A stretch of 64,000 bases of DNA, from contig JAQSEB010000152.1 in NCBI GenBank assembly GCA_030063045.1, forward strand, positions 62,001-126,000, written 5' to 3'. Shown piece by piece: positions 35,201-47,800 of this stretch. Under the pieces are notes generated by a model. The model ran no database searches, was not told the DNA's origin, and saw only the letters and a list, made by a program, of their open reading frames with translations. The stretch comes from Pratylenchus scribneri (Eukaryota > Nematoda > Chromadorea > Rhabditida > Pratylenchidae). The first letter of the stretch is position 1. Every line of letters begins with the position of its first letter. The translations under genes were made by a program, and so were the position numbers.

Positions 35201-36703
35201 ATTGAACTTGACAAAAGAACATTGAGATTATTCAAATAATGAAAAAATAATAATGAAAAATTAAATATATTTGTTTTCATCTTAAGTACAGAGCTAAACT
35301 CTTCAACGGTTTTCGACCATTTGGTTCAACGTTAATTTAATAATAATAAGATTTCTTATTGGAAATTTCATGTTTTTTCGATAAATTAAATATTTCATGT
35401 TTAAAATAATTTAAAATTGAGCTATTTATTCTTATTGATTCAACCAAAATTTATAAAAAATAAATTCCCATTTAAAATAATTTAAAATTTGCCAATTTAT
35501 CAGCCCAAATTTATACCATATAAAAAAACGAACAAATTTTCGTTTTAAGAATTATGATTTGTTAAAATATTTAAATGACAAAATTTTATTATTATTATTT
35601 TCTAATATTAAAGTGATTAAACTATACAGAGACAGCGTAAAAGCAGGCGCCTCTTTAACGAAAGATTTCGTCACAAATCCACAAACAATTGAAACAACAA
35701 AGAGAACCGCCTCTTTTATCGGGTATAGAATATAAATTATAAATTTTTTTTATTAATTTAAGAAAAATATGGGAATTAACTTTTTCCAAAAATCCCTTGA
35801 TTAGATATTTTTATATAAGCAGGATTAATATTTCATAATTTTCCATTTTATTTTCGTTTTAAAACATTTTTTTCTTTAAATTTTAATAAATCTATATATA
35901 AAATCTTTTTATGCTTTAATCTATTTGCCTTATTTAAATCATTTAAATCGTCTAAATTCGAATTAACTTGTATAAACCAATGGGGTAATGCCCCACTGGT
36001 TTAAAGCAAGCTTCCCGAAGGAAGACGTGGGTTTTATTAAAGCGGTTGAAAGCGCGGGTTCGAAAACATGACCTCCAGCCAATCGCCTCCTATTCTCACC
36101 TCCTAAATACACCCCTCTTCGCCAATCGACCAAAGCTGTTTCATTCAAAAAATGACCAACTTTTCCGATTTTCTACAGCCTTATTAAGTTTTAGTAGTAG
36201 ACCCCCAAACCCATATATCATTCGAAAGCTAACATTCTCGCGGAATGCCCTTTCACCCGGCCCAAAACCCAAAGGTCAAAGGAAAAAAGTTCTACCTATG
36301 CAAACCGCAAAAATGCTATTTTTAAACCGGTTTTTTGCTTATTACTCGAAATCGGCAACCCGAAATATGGGGGTCAGAATTTTTATAGATGCGCCATGAT
36401 TTGTCGGTAACTTTTGAGTATAAGCAAAATATGCTTAGGCTAAAATCAAAATCTGATGCATTTGAGTTTTTGAGAAAAAAGTTGAAAGTTATTATAGTAT
36501 ATTATATGTAAATTGCTTAATCTTTATGTAAATTAATTAAATTCTATTTTTTTAATTTTATAGGCCAATTATGTAAAAAAAATAAGAAAATTTAACAATT
36601 TTTTAGCAAAAATATTATTGTGCCGACTGGAAAATTTGCTGCATCTGCAATTTTGAATGGCACAAAATCTCTGGAAGATAAAATGAATGATCGAAAATAT
36701 TAA
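32239..36703 (+). CDS. Gene A: secreted SFWE-module protein, chimeric
   Basis: Five phase-consistent exons, 32239-32316, 32359-32841, 34881-35149, 35630-35722 and 36607-36703, give 339 aa. The first intron is only 42 nt. Exon 1 is a 26-residue signal exon (MIWQIIFCLF...) ending MFKNSANIK. Exon 2 carries the module VQY...SFWELNE at 47-61, EQLGHVDSLGN and NVDVFNVKSGQFERIEG, then ESLF, ASIF and KSLF boxes. Exons 3-5 are unrelated to any other gene here: TSIFVNMGAN, an Ala/Val-rich weakly hydrophobic stretch at about 230-250, and an internal repeat, DFSTHPKTIEGAKN then DFVTNPQTIETTKR. The first 32640 or so bases match gene B almost exactly in inverted orientation, then identity stops. Function is unknown. 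Intron 2 carries a nest of transposons. Confidence 0.85.
32990..34680. mobile_element. Nested foldback elements in gene A intron 2
   Basis: The outer arms are 33080-33180 ('cctcggccatatccgtctc', 'accaatc') and 34530-34670 ('ggtggcgagtcagagctg', 'gagacggaaatg'). Inside, arms at 33190-33330 ('tacgtttatacggtcc', 'ttcgatagagctcg') and 34300-34430 ('cgtcgaatggtatatc', 'ggaccgtataaaagta') form a second foldback element. Inside that is a GC-rich repeat (33490-34130), itself split by a hAT-like element. At least three insertion layers are visible. Confidence 0.65.
33679..34106. mobile_element. hAT-like MITE with GGGCCGGCCC arrays
   Basis: The edges 'agagatcagtttcgggcc' and 'gggcccaactcatctct' are imperfectly inverted and flanked by the 8-bp direct repeat ggttccaa (33671-33678 and 34107-34114). 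The interrupted host repeat is intact at 13650-13835 ('gttccaacacattcc' on the other strand), which supplies an empty site. The GC-rich open frame at 33478-33876 comes from this element and its host repeat and is not a gene. Confidence 0.75.
35980..36400. other. Intron 4 of gene A: unique-looking GC-richer block
   Basis: This stretch has a higher GC share than its surroundings, short hairpins ('ggggtaatgcccc', 'gaagcttcccgaagg'-like) and a 'gggttcgaa' word. A 117-codon frame on the plus strand (36046-36399) has no domain I recognise and crosses no splice signals of gene A. It looks like another dispersed repeat, but no second copy is in the window. Confidence 0.35.
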
Positions 36704-37686
36704 TCGTTCACTATAAAAACAAAGAAATTTAGCTAATTTTTATATAAATTTGTTCGATATCAGAATTTTGTATATGGAAAAAAATATGTTGATATATTTT
36801 AAACATTTCCAAAATTGAAATATAAAGATCGAAAAATTTTTCAAAAAAAAAGAAACTAATTTTCAAAAAAAATTTTAAAAGAATTATATTTAAATAAAAA
36901 AATAATCCATATAGTTGAGGTAACACAGAATTTATTTTTTAATTTTAGTATCAAAAAATCATTCAAACTAAATTAGCAAATTAGCCTAGTCGAAATTTTA
37001 ATTGACTTTTAATAATTTTTGAAATTTTAAATTAAAATTCGTTTACTATTTGGATTCATTTTCATTAATAAATATCATTCTTCTAGATATTTTTATAGAC
37101 TATTTTGAGACAAGCCATCCAATATTGAGATAATTTTCCAAGGGATTTTTAGGCCGGTTTACCCATATCCGCACGATTTTTTCAATATTTTTCGATACAA
37201 CTTTTTTAAATTTATTCTAAGGATTTAAACTTTTAATAAATTCTAAAATTGTGTCTTTGAATATTGAAAATTTTTCATTATCCAATAATCAAATCATCGT
37301 TAAATGATTTCAAAATAGAATTTTCGGAACAAAATGAATGGACTTTTCTGAAAAAAAATTAAAATTAATAGGGTATTTTAGATTTTTTACCTTTTTTTGT
37401 TTACATCAAATTTGATGAGAAACCACATAAATGATGTTTTTGTTAATTTATTTCTTGTTTTTTACAAAATTTTTTGATCAATTTTACTATTTTGGCATTT
37501 TTTGATAGAAAATTTCACTGTATAAATGCAGTAAAAAGCCAATAATTCCTATTTTGGAGTTTTGAGACCTATTTTTGGTAAATTTCCTGAGAAAAACTAA
37601 ATAGACACCTATTTTGCGATTTTTGCGTCCTAAAAATTCGTACCCTAATAATAAATATGTTTTAAATGTTCTATCTCAGTTAAAAT

Positions 37687-38456
37687 TGTCGCGACTTTGC
37701 GCGATGATCCGGGAATTGCCGGATCAATAAAGAAGTTCCCCTTTTCCTCCCAATTTGCCCCCCCTTCCATTTTTGTCCTTTTTAGCACAAAGTTCAACCA
37801 CTCTCGCTAGAATACATTCACATTCAAAGTCCATCCATTCTCTCATCATTCACATGAAAATTATCGCTTAATCATTCGAACTCAACAATTCACATTTAAC
37901 TTTTCTCCTTCAAACGAGTTGTTTACTTCGCCATCAAAATCCGCCCATTCTCGAATGTTCCACTCATTTGTTCATTTCTATTTAACATAACCCCATTATC
38001 ACCTTAATTGCGTTCCTCCTCTCATTCCATCCAAACATTTTGAATTTGTTGGGGTCCTTGGGGTCCTCTCCCCATCCAATTCCATTCGGCTATCACCATC
38101 ATTTGCCACATCATCAAATTCATCCATTCATTCGCACATTGGCAACATTCAAGCATTGGCAAACCCATCATCATCCATTCATTCACACATTGGCAAACCC
38201 ATCATCATTCATTCATTCAATCATTGGCAAATACATCATCATCCATTCATTCACACATTAGCAAACTCGACATTCATCCATTCATTCATCCATTTCATTA
38301 ACCAATTAACCCATTTCACTTTCACACATTTTTATTTTAATGAATAAAGATTAAAAACCCATTTAAATCCAACCAAACCCCCTCCACCATCATTTTGGGT
38401 TGAACCTGCCCAAAGCCCGTCCGGGAACTTTGTTTGCGGAAAAAGGGCCCGCAACA
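37687..38456. repeat. Left LTR
   Basis: This LTR is 770 bp, TG...CA bounded. It lacks a segment of about 38 bp (gaagaagaaaaagatg... region) that the right LTR has after 'aataaagaag'. The 'aataaa' word near the start and 'attcattcacacattggcaa' subrepeats are shared with the right LTR. An ORF of 73 codons is identical in both LTRs simply because they are copies. Confidence 0.85.
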
Positions 38457-38526
38457 AAATGGCGACCCTTGCAGGACACATCGACCGTGCGTAATCAGTA
38501 AGAAAGGGGGTTTCAATTTCAAATTT

Positions 38527-38995
38527 GAATAATTTGGTGGTTTTTGAGCTGCCATTTTATTCCCCATTCATTTTCAATTTCATTAGAATAATTTGGTGGT
38601 TTTTGAGCTGCCATTTTATTCCCCATTCATTTTCAATTTCATTAGAATAATTTGGTGGTTTTTGAGCTGCCATTTTATTCTTCAACCATTTTCAATTCAC
38701 ATTTGAGTAATTTGGTGGTTTTTTAGCTGCCATTTTGCTCGCGCGCCTCATTTTCGTTTACATTTGAGTAATTTGGTGGTTTTTTAGCTGCCATTTTGCT
38801 CGCGCGCCTCACTTTCATTCACATTTGAGTAATTTGGTGGTTTTTTAGCTGCCATTTTGCTCGCGCGCCTCATTTTCATTCACATTTGAATAATCTGGTG
38901 GTTTTTGCACTGCCATTTTACTCGCGCGCCTCATCCATTCACAATTAAAAAATTTTGGTGGTTTCTGTACTGCCATTTTATTCGCACGTCCATTT
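38527..38995. repeat. 59-61 bp tandem repeat after left LTR
   Basis: About eight copies of a unit built on 'taatttggtggtttttgag' and 'ctgccattttattc' begin at 38527, 38586, 38645, 38705, 38766, 38827, 38888 and about 38949. From the fourth to the seventh copy, 'gctcgcgcgcctca' replaces 'ttccccattca', so the array has two sub-families. It sits just behind the primer-binding site. Confidence 0.8.
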
Positions 38996-39169
38996 TCATT
39001 CTTCATTCATCTTCTGCTGAGCCAAACATATCAACACAATCACATGGATTTTTGCCAAATTCAAAATTGCCGAAATTTGGAGGGACCCCAACAATTCATG
39101 ATGGAATTGGAACGCCTGGCCGCAAAAATGGCCAACATCAGAGGACATTGAGGAACCCGCAGTTCTGCG

Positions 39170-41340
39170 CACCATCCTCACAAAGATGGCCGAAACTTCA
39201 CGCCACATTAGCAGGAGTGGAGGCCAAGTGGATCGAGACAGCAAATGCCTGCTTCTCTCCACACATCATCGCATCCATTTTCGGATGCATCGGGTACAGT
39301 TTCAGGCCCCATTGACAGAAGCGAAGGCCCAGAGGATCGAGGCAACAAATGCCACAGGCTATGCCTCTCCTCACTCATTCATCGCGTAACGACAGTTACA
39401 CGGGTACAACTTCGAGCCCCATTGGCAGAAGTGAAGGCCCAAATGGATTGAGACAAAGGGCCTCAGGCCATGTCTCTCCATACATTCATCGCATCCAATG
39501 CATACAACTTCGGATGCAGCGGGTACAGCTCCAGGCCCCATTGGCACAAGCTAAGACCCAAAAGGATTGAGGCTTCAAAGGCCACAGGCTACGCCTCTCC
39601 TCTGGATCGATGGAGCAAACGCCTCAGGCCTTGCTTCTCTCCACACATTCATCACATGCATTTCATTCAACTTCGGTTGCAAAGGGCACGACTTCTCGCC
39701 AAATTGGCGGAATCAAAGGCCCAAGTGGATCGAGACAGCAACGCCTCAGGCCATGCTTCTCTCCACACATTCATCACATACATTTCGTTCAACTTCAGTT
39801 GCAAAGGGCAGAGTTTCACGCTCCATTGGCGGAATCAAAAGCCCAAATCTATCGAGACAGCAAATGCCTCAGGCTCTACTTTTCTTTACTCATTTATCGC
39901 ATGCATTCAATGCAACATCAGTTGCAACGGGAACAACTTCCTGCCCCTTTGGCAGAAGAAAGGCATAAAGGAATGAAACAGTAAACGCCACAGGCTATGT
40001 TTTTCCCCACACTTTCATTCATTGCAATGGCAATTGCAACGGGAAAAGCTTAAAGCCTCATTCAATGGCACAAGCCTCAATCATTGGCATTCGCCTCATC
40101 CATTGGCATTCGCCTCATCCATTGGCATTCGCCTCATCCATTGGCATTCGCCTCATTCATTGGCATTCGCCTCATTCATTGGCATTCGCCGCATTCATTG
40201 GCATTCGCCTCATTTATTGGCATCCGCCTCATTCATTGGCGCCTCATCATTGGCATTCACCTCATTCATTGGCATTCGCCTCATCATTGGCATTCGCCTC
40301 ATTCATGGCATTCGCCTCATCATTGGCATTCGCCTCATTCATTGGCATTCGCCTCATTCATTGGCATTCGCCTCAATCATTGGCATTCGCCCCAATCATT
40401 GGCATTCGCCTCAATCATTGGCATTCGCCCCAATCATTGGCATTCGCCTCATTCATTGGCATTCGCCTCATTCATTGGCATTCGCCTTATCATTGGCATT
40501 CGCCTCATTCATTGGCATTCGCCTCATTCATTGGCATTCGCCTCATCATTGGCATTCGCCTCATTCATTGGCATTCGCCTCATTCATTGGCATTCGCCTC
40601 ATTCATTGGCATTCGCCTCATCATTGGCATTCGCCTCATTTGGCATTCGCCTCAATCATTGGCATTCGCCTCATTCATTGATCGCCTCAATCATTGGCAT
40701 TCGCCTCAATCATTGCCAATCGCCTCAATCATTGGCATTCGCCTCATTCATTGGCATTCGCCTCATTCATTGGCATTCGCCTCATCCATTGGCATTCGCC
40801 TCATTCATTGGCATTCGCCTCATTCATTGGCATTCGCCTCATTCATTGGCATTCGCCTCATTCATTGGCATTCGGCTCATTCATTGGCATTCGCCTCAAC
40901 CATTGGCCTTTGAGCCATTCTCATTGGCCTCCAGTTCGATCGACAGGGCAAGCCCCACATTTTGGCAATCAAGCCTCATTCATTGGCATTGGTCTTTGAG
41001 CCATTCTCATTGGCCTCAAACTCGATCGACAGGGCAAAGCCCCACATTTCGGCAATCAAGCCTCATTCATTGGCATTGGTTTTTGAGCCATTCTCATTGG
41101 CCTCAAACTCGATCGACAGGGCAAAGTCCCACATTTTGGCAATCATGCCTCATTCATTGGCATTCGCCTCAATCATTGGCATTCGCCTCAACCATTGGCC
41201 TTTGAGCCATTCTCATTGGCCTCCAGTTCGATCGAGAGGGCAAAGCCCCACATCTTGGCAACCAAGTCACATTCATTGGCATTCGCCTCAACCATTTGCC
41301 TTTGAGCCATTCTCATTGGCCTCCAACTTGATCGTCAAGG
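39170..41340. repeat. Minisatellite block of the LTR element
   Basis: Three arrays follow one another. At about 39170-39990 there are about seven copies of a unit of roughly 100-130 bp with 'ggatcgagacagcaa' and 'gcctcaggc...ttctctccacacattcatc'. At about 40080-40905 there are some forty copies of a 19-bp unit, cattggcattcgcctcatt, with scattered 3- and 4-base losses. At about 40905-41340 there are four or five copies of a longer unit with 'tttgagccattctcattggcc' and 'cgatcgacagggcaaag'. Long open frames in all three plus frames (up to 373 codons) reflect the stop-free unit, not a gene. Confidence 0.85.
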
Positions 41341-42296
41341 CAAAGTTCCACACATTAACAGTCAAACCTCAATCATTGAGATTCAAGCCTTAACCATTAG
41401 CATTTGAGCCGTACTCATTGGTCTCCAACCCAAACTCATGGGCAATTGCGCCCATTAATGGAATTGAGTTGGCAAACAACACAAGCTGTGCTTCTCCCCC
41501 CATATTCATTCAACCAAAGACCATGGAGCCCCACACAAGCATCCATGGCATTCACTTGGGTAAATCCGCCTAGCACAAGAGCAAAGCTCTAAAAATGGCA
41601 TTCGAAAATGCTGTTCATATGGACAATCGCCAGCCTAATCATTGGCTGAGTCCAACATCGCCATGCAGTAAACTCATTGGCACTCAATGGGAGTAAGCCA
41701 CAGCCACCTATCAATGGGATCGAATTTGCAAATGCCTCAGGCTTTTTCTCACTCAAACATTCATTGCATTCGCGTTCAACAAGGGGATCGATTCTGCAAA
41801 ACCTGCTATGATTCCCCGCGCATTCATTCAACCATGGGCCAGAAAACCCAAAACATTGGCACTCTTGCCAAACTCAAGGACAGTCACCAGCCTAATCACT
41901 GGCTGAGTGCACCATCGCCTTGCGCTTTATGCAATGAAGCAAATTAACGCAATTGCTGCGACAAATACGCATTTGTCCAGCAATGACTAGCCAAGAAACT
42001 GAAAAATATAATTCCATTGCTTAGGCATGGGCCGCATCAATATCTATTGCCCGAAGCCTCAAACATGAAAACTGCCGATCAATATATCAATGTCACTTTG
42101 TGAGCATGAATCTATCAAAGGAACATAATGCAATCTTTGACGGATCAACCACATCACGAGGACAATGAACAAGGAACTTCATCTTCAGATCAGACATTGG
42201 CACATCTTTGATAAAGCTGCCATGCAGCCGTGCATCAAGAATCTTCAGGCCTTGACACGGAGCATCATTCATTGGGCCGCCGGGAGTGTCGCGACT

Positions 42297-43098
42297 TTGC
42301 GCGATGATCCGGGAATTGCCGGATCAATAAAGAAGGAAGAAGAAAAAGATGATTGATTTCCTTATCAGTCGCCTTCCCCTTTTCCTCCCAATTTGCCCCC
42401 CCCCCTTCCATTTTTGTCCTTTTTAGCACAAAGTTCAACCACTCTCGCTAGAATACATTCACATTCAAAGTCCATCCATTCTCTCATCATTCACATGAAA
42501 ATTATCGCTTAATCATTCGAACTCAACACATTCACATTTAACTTTTCTCCTTCAAACGAGTTGTTTACTTCGCCATCAAAATCCGCCCATTCTCGAATGT
42601 TCCACTCATTTGTTCATTTCTATTTAACATAACCCCATTATCACCTTAATTGCGTTCCTCCTCTCATTCCATCCAAACATTTTGAATTTGTTGGGGTCCT
42701 TGGGGTCCTCTCCCCATCCAATTCCATTCGGCTATCACCATCATTTGCCACATCATCAAATTCATCCATTCATTCGCACATTGGCAACATTCAAGCATTG
42801 GCAAACCCATCATCATCCATTCATTCACACATTGGCAAACCCATCATCATTCATTCATTCAATCATTGGCAAATACATCATCATCCATTCATTCACACAT
42901 TAGCAAACTCGACATTCATCCATTCATTCATCCATTTCATTAACCAATTAACCCATTTCACTTTCACACATTTTTATTTTAATGAATAAAGATTAAAAAC
43001 CCATTTAAATCCAACCAAACCCCCTCCACCATCATTTTGGGTTGAACCTGCCCAAAGCCCGTCCGGGCACTTTGTTTGCGGAAAAAGGGACCGCAACA
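42297..43098. repeat. Right LTR
   Basis: This LTR is 802 bp and near-identical to 37687-38456, apart from an extra segment of about 38 bp near 42334 and a few single changes (for example gggcac for gggaac near the end). It is preceded by a weak purine-rich stretch (gggccgccgggag) in the position of a polypurine tract. Confidence 0.85.
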
Positions 43099-43404
43099 AA
43101 AATTAAATGGTAAAAACATGGATAATTTAATGGTAAAAAAATTAATAAAAGTTGAATATTAATGCCCAAATATTTTAGTTTCTAAAATAGTCCAAAATTT
43201 TTGCCGCATCCTCTCTATATCTTTTTTATAAATATTTTACATTTTTCGATTTGAAAAAATAGAAATATTAAATAATTAATTTTTTAATATACATATTTTA
43301 AATTTATCACATCAAAAAGAATAGAAATAGTCAACAGATTTTTAGACACATTAATAAAAAAAAATTCATCAATATTCATTTGTTGGTCATTTTCAATTTT
43401 TTCA

Positions 43405-44323
43405 CTACAAAAACACTGATTTTATTGTGTTTTTTTCAAAGAAGATTGATTTCGATCCAGTGTGCTCGATGTATTCGTGACCAAAGTTGTTGACCAATTC
43501 ACCCAGAATTTGCATTCTCGCCAATTCCAACACATCGAATGTTGATTTTTCAATATCGCTAAAAATATTTTTTTAAAAATGAATAGGGATAGGGAGAGGT
43601 TTTTTATTGATATCAATATTTTTACCAACTTAAAATAGCTTGAAACCTTGAAAAATAAGTTTTTGTTGATTTATAGAAATTTTTATTTTTTAATATTTCA
43701 GCATTTTTTGATAATTTTTGGCCTTTTAAAAAATTTTGTAAAATTTAATTAATTACATTAGAAAAATTTGAAAATTATTTTTGAAAATTTTGGGTATTTT
43801 TTGAAAAATTTTATAATAGAAAATTAGCTTAGCATTTTTTAAATTTATTGATAATTATAAAAATTGCATTTTTCGAAAGAAAATTTTCAAATTTCTAAAT
43901 AAATTACTCGGAAATTTATAATCAATATTTTCCAATATTTGCCATTTATATCAATATATTATGTTTAATAATTTCTATCCATAATTTCGTGCCCTTTTAT
44001 GGCAATTATAAAACATTGAAATTGGTTGCAAGCCATTGTCCCCAATTTCCTTAAAGTCCTAAAATAAATCTGGGTAAGTGAAAATACAAAATCATTAAAA
44101 TAATTTTTGTGCAATTCTTTCCGCTAATTTCAATAGTCCGAAATTATCATAAATTCATTTACCGCAAATTCAAAATATTCTTATCGATCTCGATGCACCG
44201 CAATTTTGCTTTCTCTAGTTGTACATTTGACATATCCTCGAATCCTTGCATTTGTGCTTGCATTTTTGCCAACATGCTGAATGTGTTTGTAATGATGACG
44301 GCCAATGTCCAGCAGGCAAGCAT
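43405..44323 (-). CDS. Small secreted protein, 104 aa
   Basis: The exons are 44323-44163 and 43558-43405, with a CG plus C phase match. The start MLACWTLAVIITNTF is a short signal peptide. The mature part is helix-forming and charged (QLEKAKLRCIEIDKNI, FDVLELARMQILGEL) and ends with GSKSIFFEKN and KSVFL, again an SIF box. An alternative terminal exon, 44058-43965, also joins in phase and ends GHEIMDRNY, and both candidate exons contain a GHE motif at a similar distance. Which is used is not decidable here. The gene lies just downstream of gene B on the same strand and could instead be an extra distal part of it, but it has its own signal peptide. No known family. Confidence 0.6.
43570..44000. 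repeat. ATATTGATATCAATA-family remnant in intron
   Basis: The intron of the 43405 gene contains the words 'ttattgatatcaatattt', 'aacttaaaatagcttgaaa' and 'atcaatattttccaatattt' shared with the foldback elements at 12850 and 55210. No clean ends are seen. Confidence 0.45.
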
Positions 44324-44882
44324 TGATTTAATTTTTTCAGGTTTTTTATACTTGATGGGCAGGTTGTTAATTCTGAATATTCAATATGAATTTATTTTGA
44401 TTTACTTTTATTGCCGACAAAAATTACTCCTTTTACCAATAAAAATGCTCATTTAACAACAAAACAGTTTTTTTGACTTCTTAATAATATATCGAAACTG
44501 CTTTTAAAAAACCCTGTAAATTTTATATCATTTTGTAGATTCGCATTTTAGAAGCATCGATATGTATATTATTTGTCTGATTTAGCCCAAAATTGAAGAG
44601 TTAATAAGCAAAAATAGAAGATTTGGTTAAGCGGTTTAACTCTTAAAATTTGGGTCAAAACCAGGCAAATTATTTCCCATTCAATTCATCTCCATCATAT
44701 CTATAGAGTGCGACTGAAAATTTTTTAACATTTCCGTTACCAACTCATCAAGACGCGTCGATTAGTGTATCAATTCGTCTAAAACCAGGAAAAAAATTTT
44801 GATCCAAAAAAGGGATACAAAGTAAATAAGTACCAATTTTTTTGTTTATTGCCTATTTTATAATTTTAGAAAAATTTTTATT

Positions 44883-47800
44883 TCAAAAATAATGTGGACC
44901 GAAAACAAACTTCTCGAATATATTGTAAATTTCATTGAAGGTTTCAGAAGTTAACTGATGTTTCGAAAGTATGCCAATAAATTCCTTGCGATATTTGTCT
45001 TGCATTTTGGTCTGCAGCGTTTCATAGCTATATTCATTCTCAATGTTTAGTCCATGATTTTGTAAAAATTTTCCGATGGCCTCCATCAACATTCTCAAAT
45101 CCTGTGACGATATTTTTATAGCTGAAAATGGCCGAATTAAAAAATGATCGATGAACTAATCTCAAAACTGTTAATAGTTGACTTTGTTTCCCACCTTGTT
45201 TGAAAATAAATAATTTTCATTATTTTGCCTAAAAATATGTTTTTAAGGGTATCGAGGTCGGGGAATCCGAATTTAGCATTAGTTTTTCATTATCTTTATT
45301 GACCGAACCGCTAGAGGCTTACAAATCTGTTTCAAAAAAAATTGAATTTTGGTATTTTGGGACATATTATACATGAATCGACGCGTCTAGATGAGCTGGG
45401 CATGAATATTTATGCATAAACCAAAAACTAAAAAAGTTATATCCATTTAATTTAAAATTTTTTTACATGAATTTGCTTTCAATGTGATGAATTTTGTGTC
45501 GCTAACAGGCATAGCTCCCTCTGGAATTTGAGCAAACAAACTGGCTGCTTTACCGCCATTCCCAGCAGCAACATATGGAGAAGGAGCGTTCCGTGATCCT
45601 GGTAATACATTTTAATTAATTGAACCTCTGTTTTAGTCATTAATTTTAATAATTAATCAATCTTTTTTTATTAATAGAGAAGTTTGCGATAATAAACAGG
45701 CTTATTTAATACCAAATATTAGTTTTCAAAACGGTTTATCTTTGCGCAAATATTAATTTTCAAAAAGGTTTATCTTTGCGCAAATATCAGTTTTCAAAGC
45801 CAATTTAATTTTGGATTGCAAACCGGTTTTTTTTCAAAGTATTAATTCACTGGTTAATTATTGTCCTAGGATTTTATTTTTGTCTAAATATAATTATTTA
45901 AACCGATTTATTTGGACAAATAATACAATTATTGGATTAATAAATTATGCTCAAAATAATGATTAGACTTTTACCTTTGCCCTCGACAATTTGACCAATT
46001 CCTAGCATTGTTTTTCCCGGTATTCCATGGCCTTCTCCACCCTTTAATTTGGGCCCCACTCCGACGAACACTGATTCGTTTGGTTGATTTTGGACAAGCA
46101 CGCTTCGCGCTTTGTTCCATCCGCCGGCTGCTGGGTTTAAGATACTGATGGCTGGTTGCACTGCTTTTCCCCTGCCTTTGACACGTTTCATTTCGCCTTA
46201 AAAATGCAATGATGATTGGGAAATTTGGAAATTTGCTATAAAATAAAAATTAAATACCTATATAAATTCTACATATAATTTTTTCTTTTTGCATTTTATT
46301 AATTCTAATTTAGAATGTAGATTTTAATTTTAAATATGTTTAATCATGTTTAATAATTTCCGGCTTTTAATTTCCGTTTTGAACATTTTTAAATAATTTA
46401 AAAATTATTTGGAATATTTTGAAATTTTCTATTCATTGAGTAGCTCATTTTTTTTATTTTAATTTTATCTATGTATTTAATTTCAAAAAAAGAACATTTT
46501 TATTGCCTTATTATCATCATATTCATTTTACCATCTTTCTTATCGAACACATCCTCATTGCCATGTCGGTTTCTATGCCCCAATTGCCCAGAATATGTCT
46601 CCCAAAAACTGCCTGTAGGCATTTTGTATTGAATCGCCCCGTCGACTCCTTCCACTGGCGTCTTCTTAGCCTTGCTGGGCGCATGGAACATCTTAAAATA
46701 AAAATAATTATATCTTTCTTGTAATTCAACCAGCATCAGAAACAATTTTTAAAGGTAAATTACGTTTTGAAGGCCACCTCTCAAAAATTTATAAAAACTT
46801 GTCCGATCGACTTCTTTTGTATCAAAATCTTATACAAATGACATTTTGAGCTGTCGCATGACGATTTTCCAAATGAAAATTTAATTTTAAGGATATATGT
46901 AAAATCAATTACGAAAATAATCATATTTCATTCCGGTAAAATACGTTCATAGGGCCCAGATGCGAAATCATATAAATGATATAACATCCGATAGAGCTCG
47001 TCGAGCTGAATAAGAATATGCAAAAAAATCTGTACGGTAATTACTTTTGGCCCAGTTATGGTCATTAGAATATCGAAAAAATTAATGATTTTTCTTATTG
47101 GACGAAATGTCTTTTAAAACAATATTATATTCTAATCAGCTCTTTTGACAAAAAATATGGTATGCCGATTCGCTGAATCGTATTGGAACTGCGGAAGTAA
47201 TGTAAGAGTGAACACCGGCGGAGTGCGCGTAGCCGAAGCGTGGGAATTGGGAGAGCACTTGGCGAATGTAGCGAGCCAAGTGCTGCAGGTCGCGCTGAGG
47301 CGGAGCACATGGAGGGTCCATTCTGAAATGTCCACTGGAGCAGTTTTAATACAAGTTTTTTTACGCAACAGTAAAATCTTTTTCTCTTTTTCCATCTTTA
47401 CTTGGAACATGCTTAAATCCCTCTACTTTGCCAAAAATGTTCCATCCTTTACACTGCGTCTGGTATCGAATTTCTTTTATGCCGCCGATTTTTTGTAGGG
47501 TTAAAATTTTGCTACACAATGCCACTCAAATCCTTCAGTAGTCCTTTTGTGAGGATGAATTTGCATCTGATTGTTACACTATGGGCAGATTTTTTCACTT
47601 AGAATTAATTTGAATTTTTGCAAGATTTTGAGCAGATTTTCAGGATCGCGGGTAAATTCATAATTTTAATTTGATTCACCATTTATCAGTATTTTTTACT
47701 CGAGTGAATGCCCATTTGGCGATTTTTAACCATTTTTATATGAATAAGCATGCTTTACAAGAAAGTATTTTTCGTGCATAAATTAGTTCATATAAAAGCC

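Larger units (their letters stand above)
37687..43098. mobile_element. Non-autonomous LTR retrotransposon with minisatellite interior
   Basis: Two near-identical direct repeats, 37687-38456 and 42297-43098, start TGTCGCGAC and end CCGCAACA. They are flanked by the 5-bp duplication aaaat (37682-37686 and 43099-43103). Directly after the left LTR, tggcgacccttgcagg looks like a primer-binding site of the TGGCGACC type found in many Gypsy and BEL elements. The 3.8-kb interior has no recognisable gag, protease, reverse transcriptase or integrase. It is made of tandem repeats, with a short start (MELERLAAKMANIRGH, stop, near 39102) that could be a gag stub. It lies between the 3' ends of gene A and the 43405 gene. 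It must have been mobilised in trans. Confidence 0.85.

Noticed and set aside
36040..36120. tRNA or SINE suggested by gggttcgaa
   Set aside because: No matching A-box, acceptor stem or anticodon arm could be drawn around it.
38527..41340. CRISPR-like array
   Set aside because: Units are adjacent with no unique spacers, lie between two LTRs and are in eukaryotic DNA.
40022..41393. Long overlapping open frames (up to 373 codons) on the plus strand
   Set aside because: They arise because the 19-bp minisatellite unit has no stop in any plus frame. The peptides are just the repeat read three ways.
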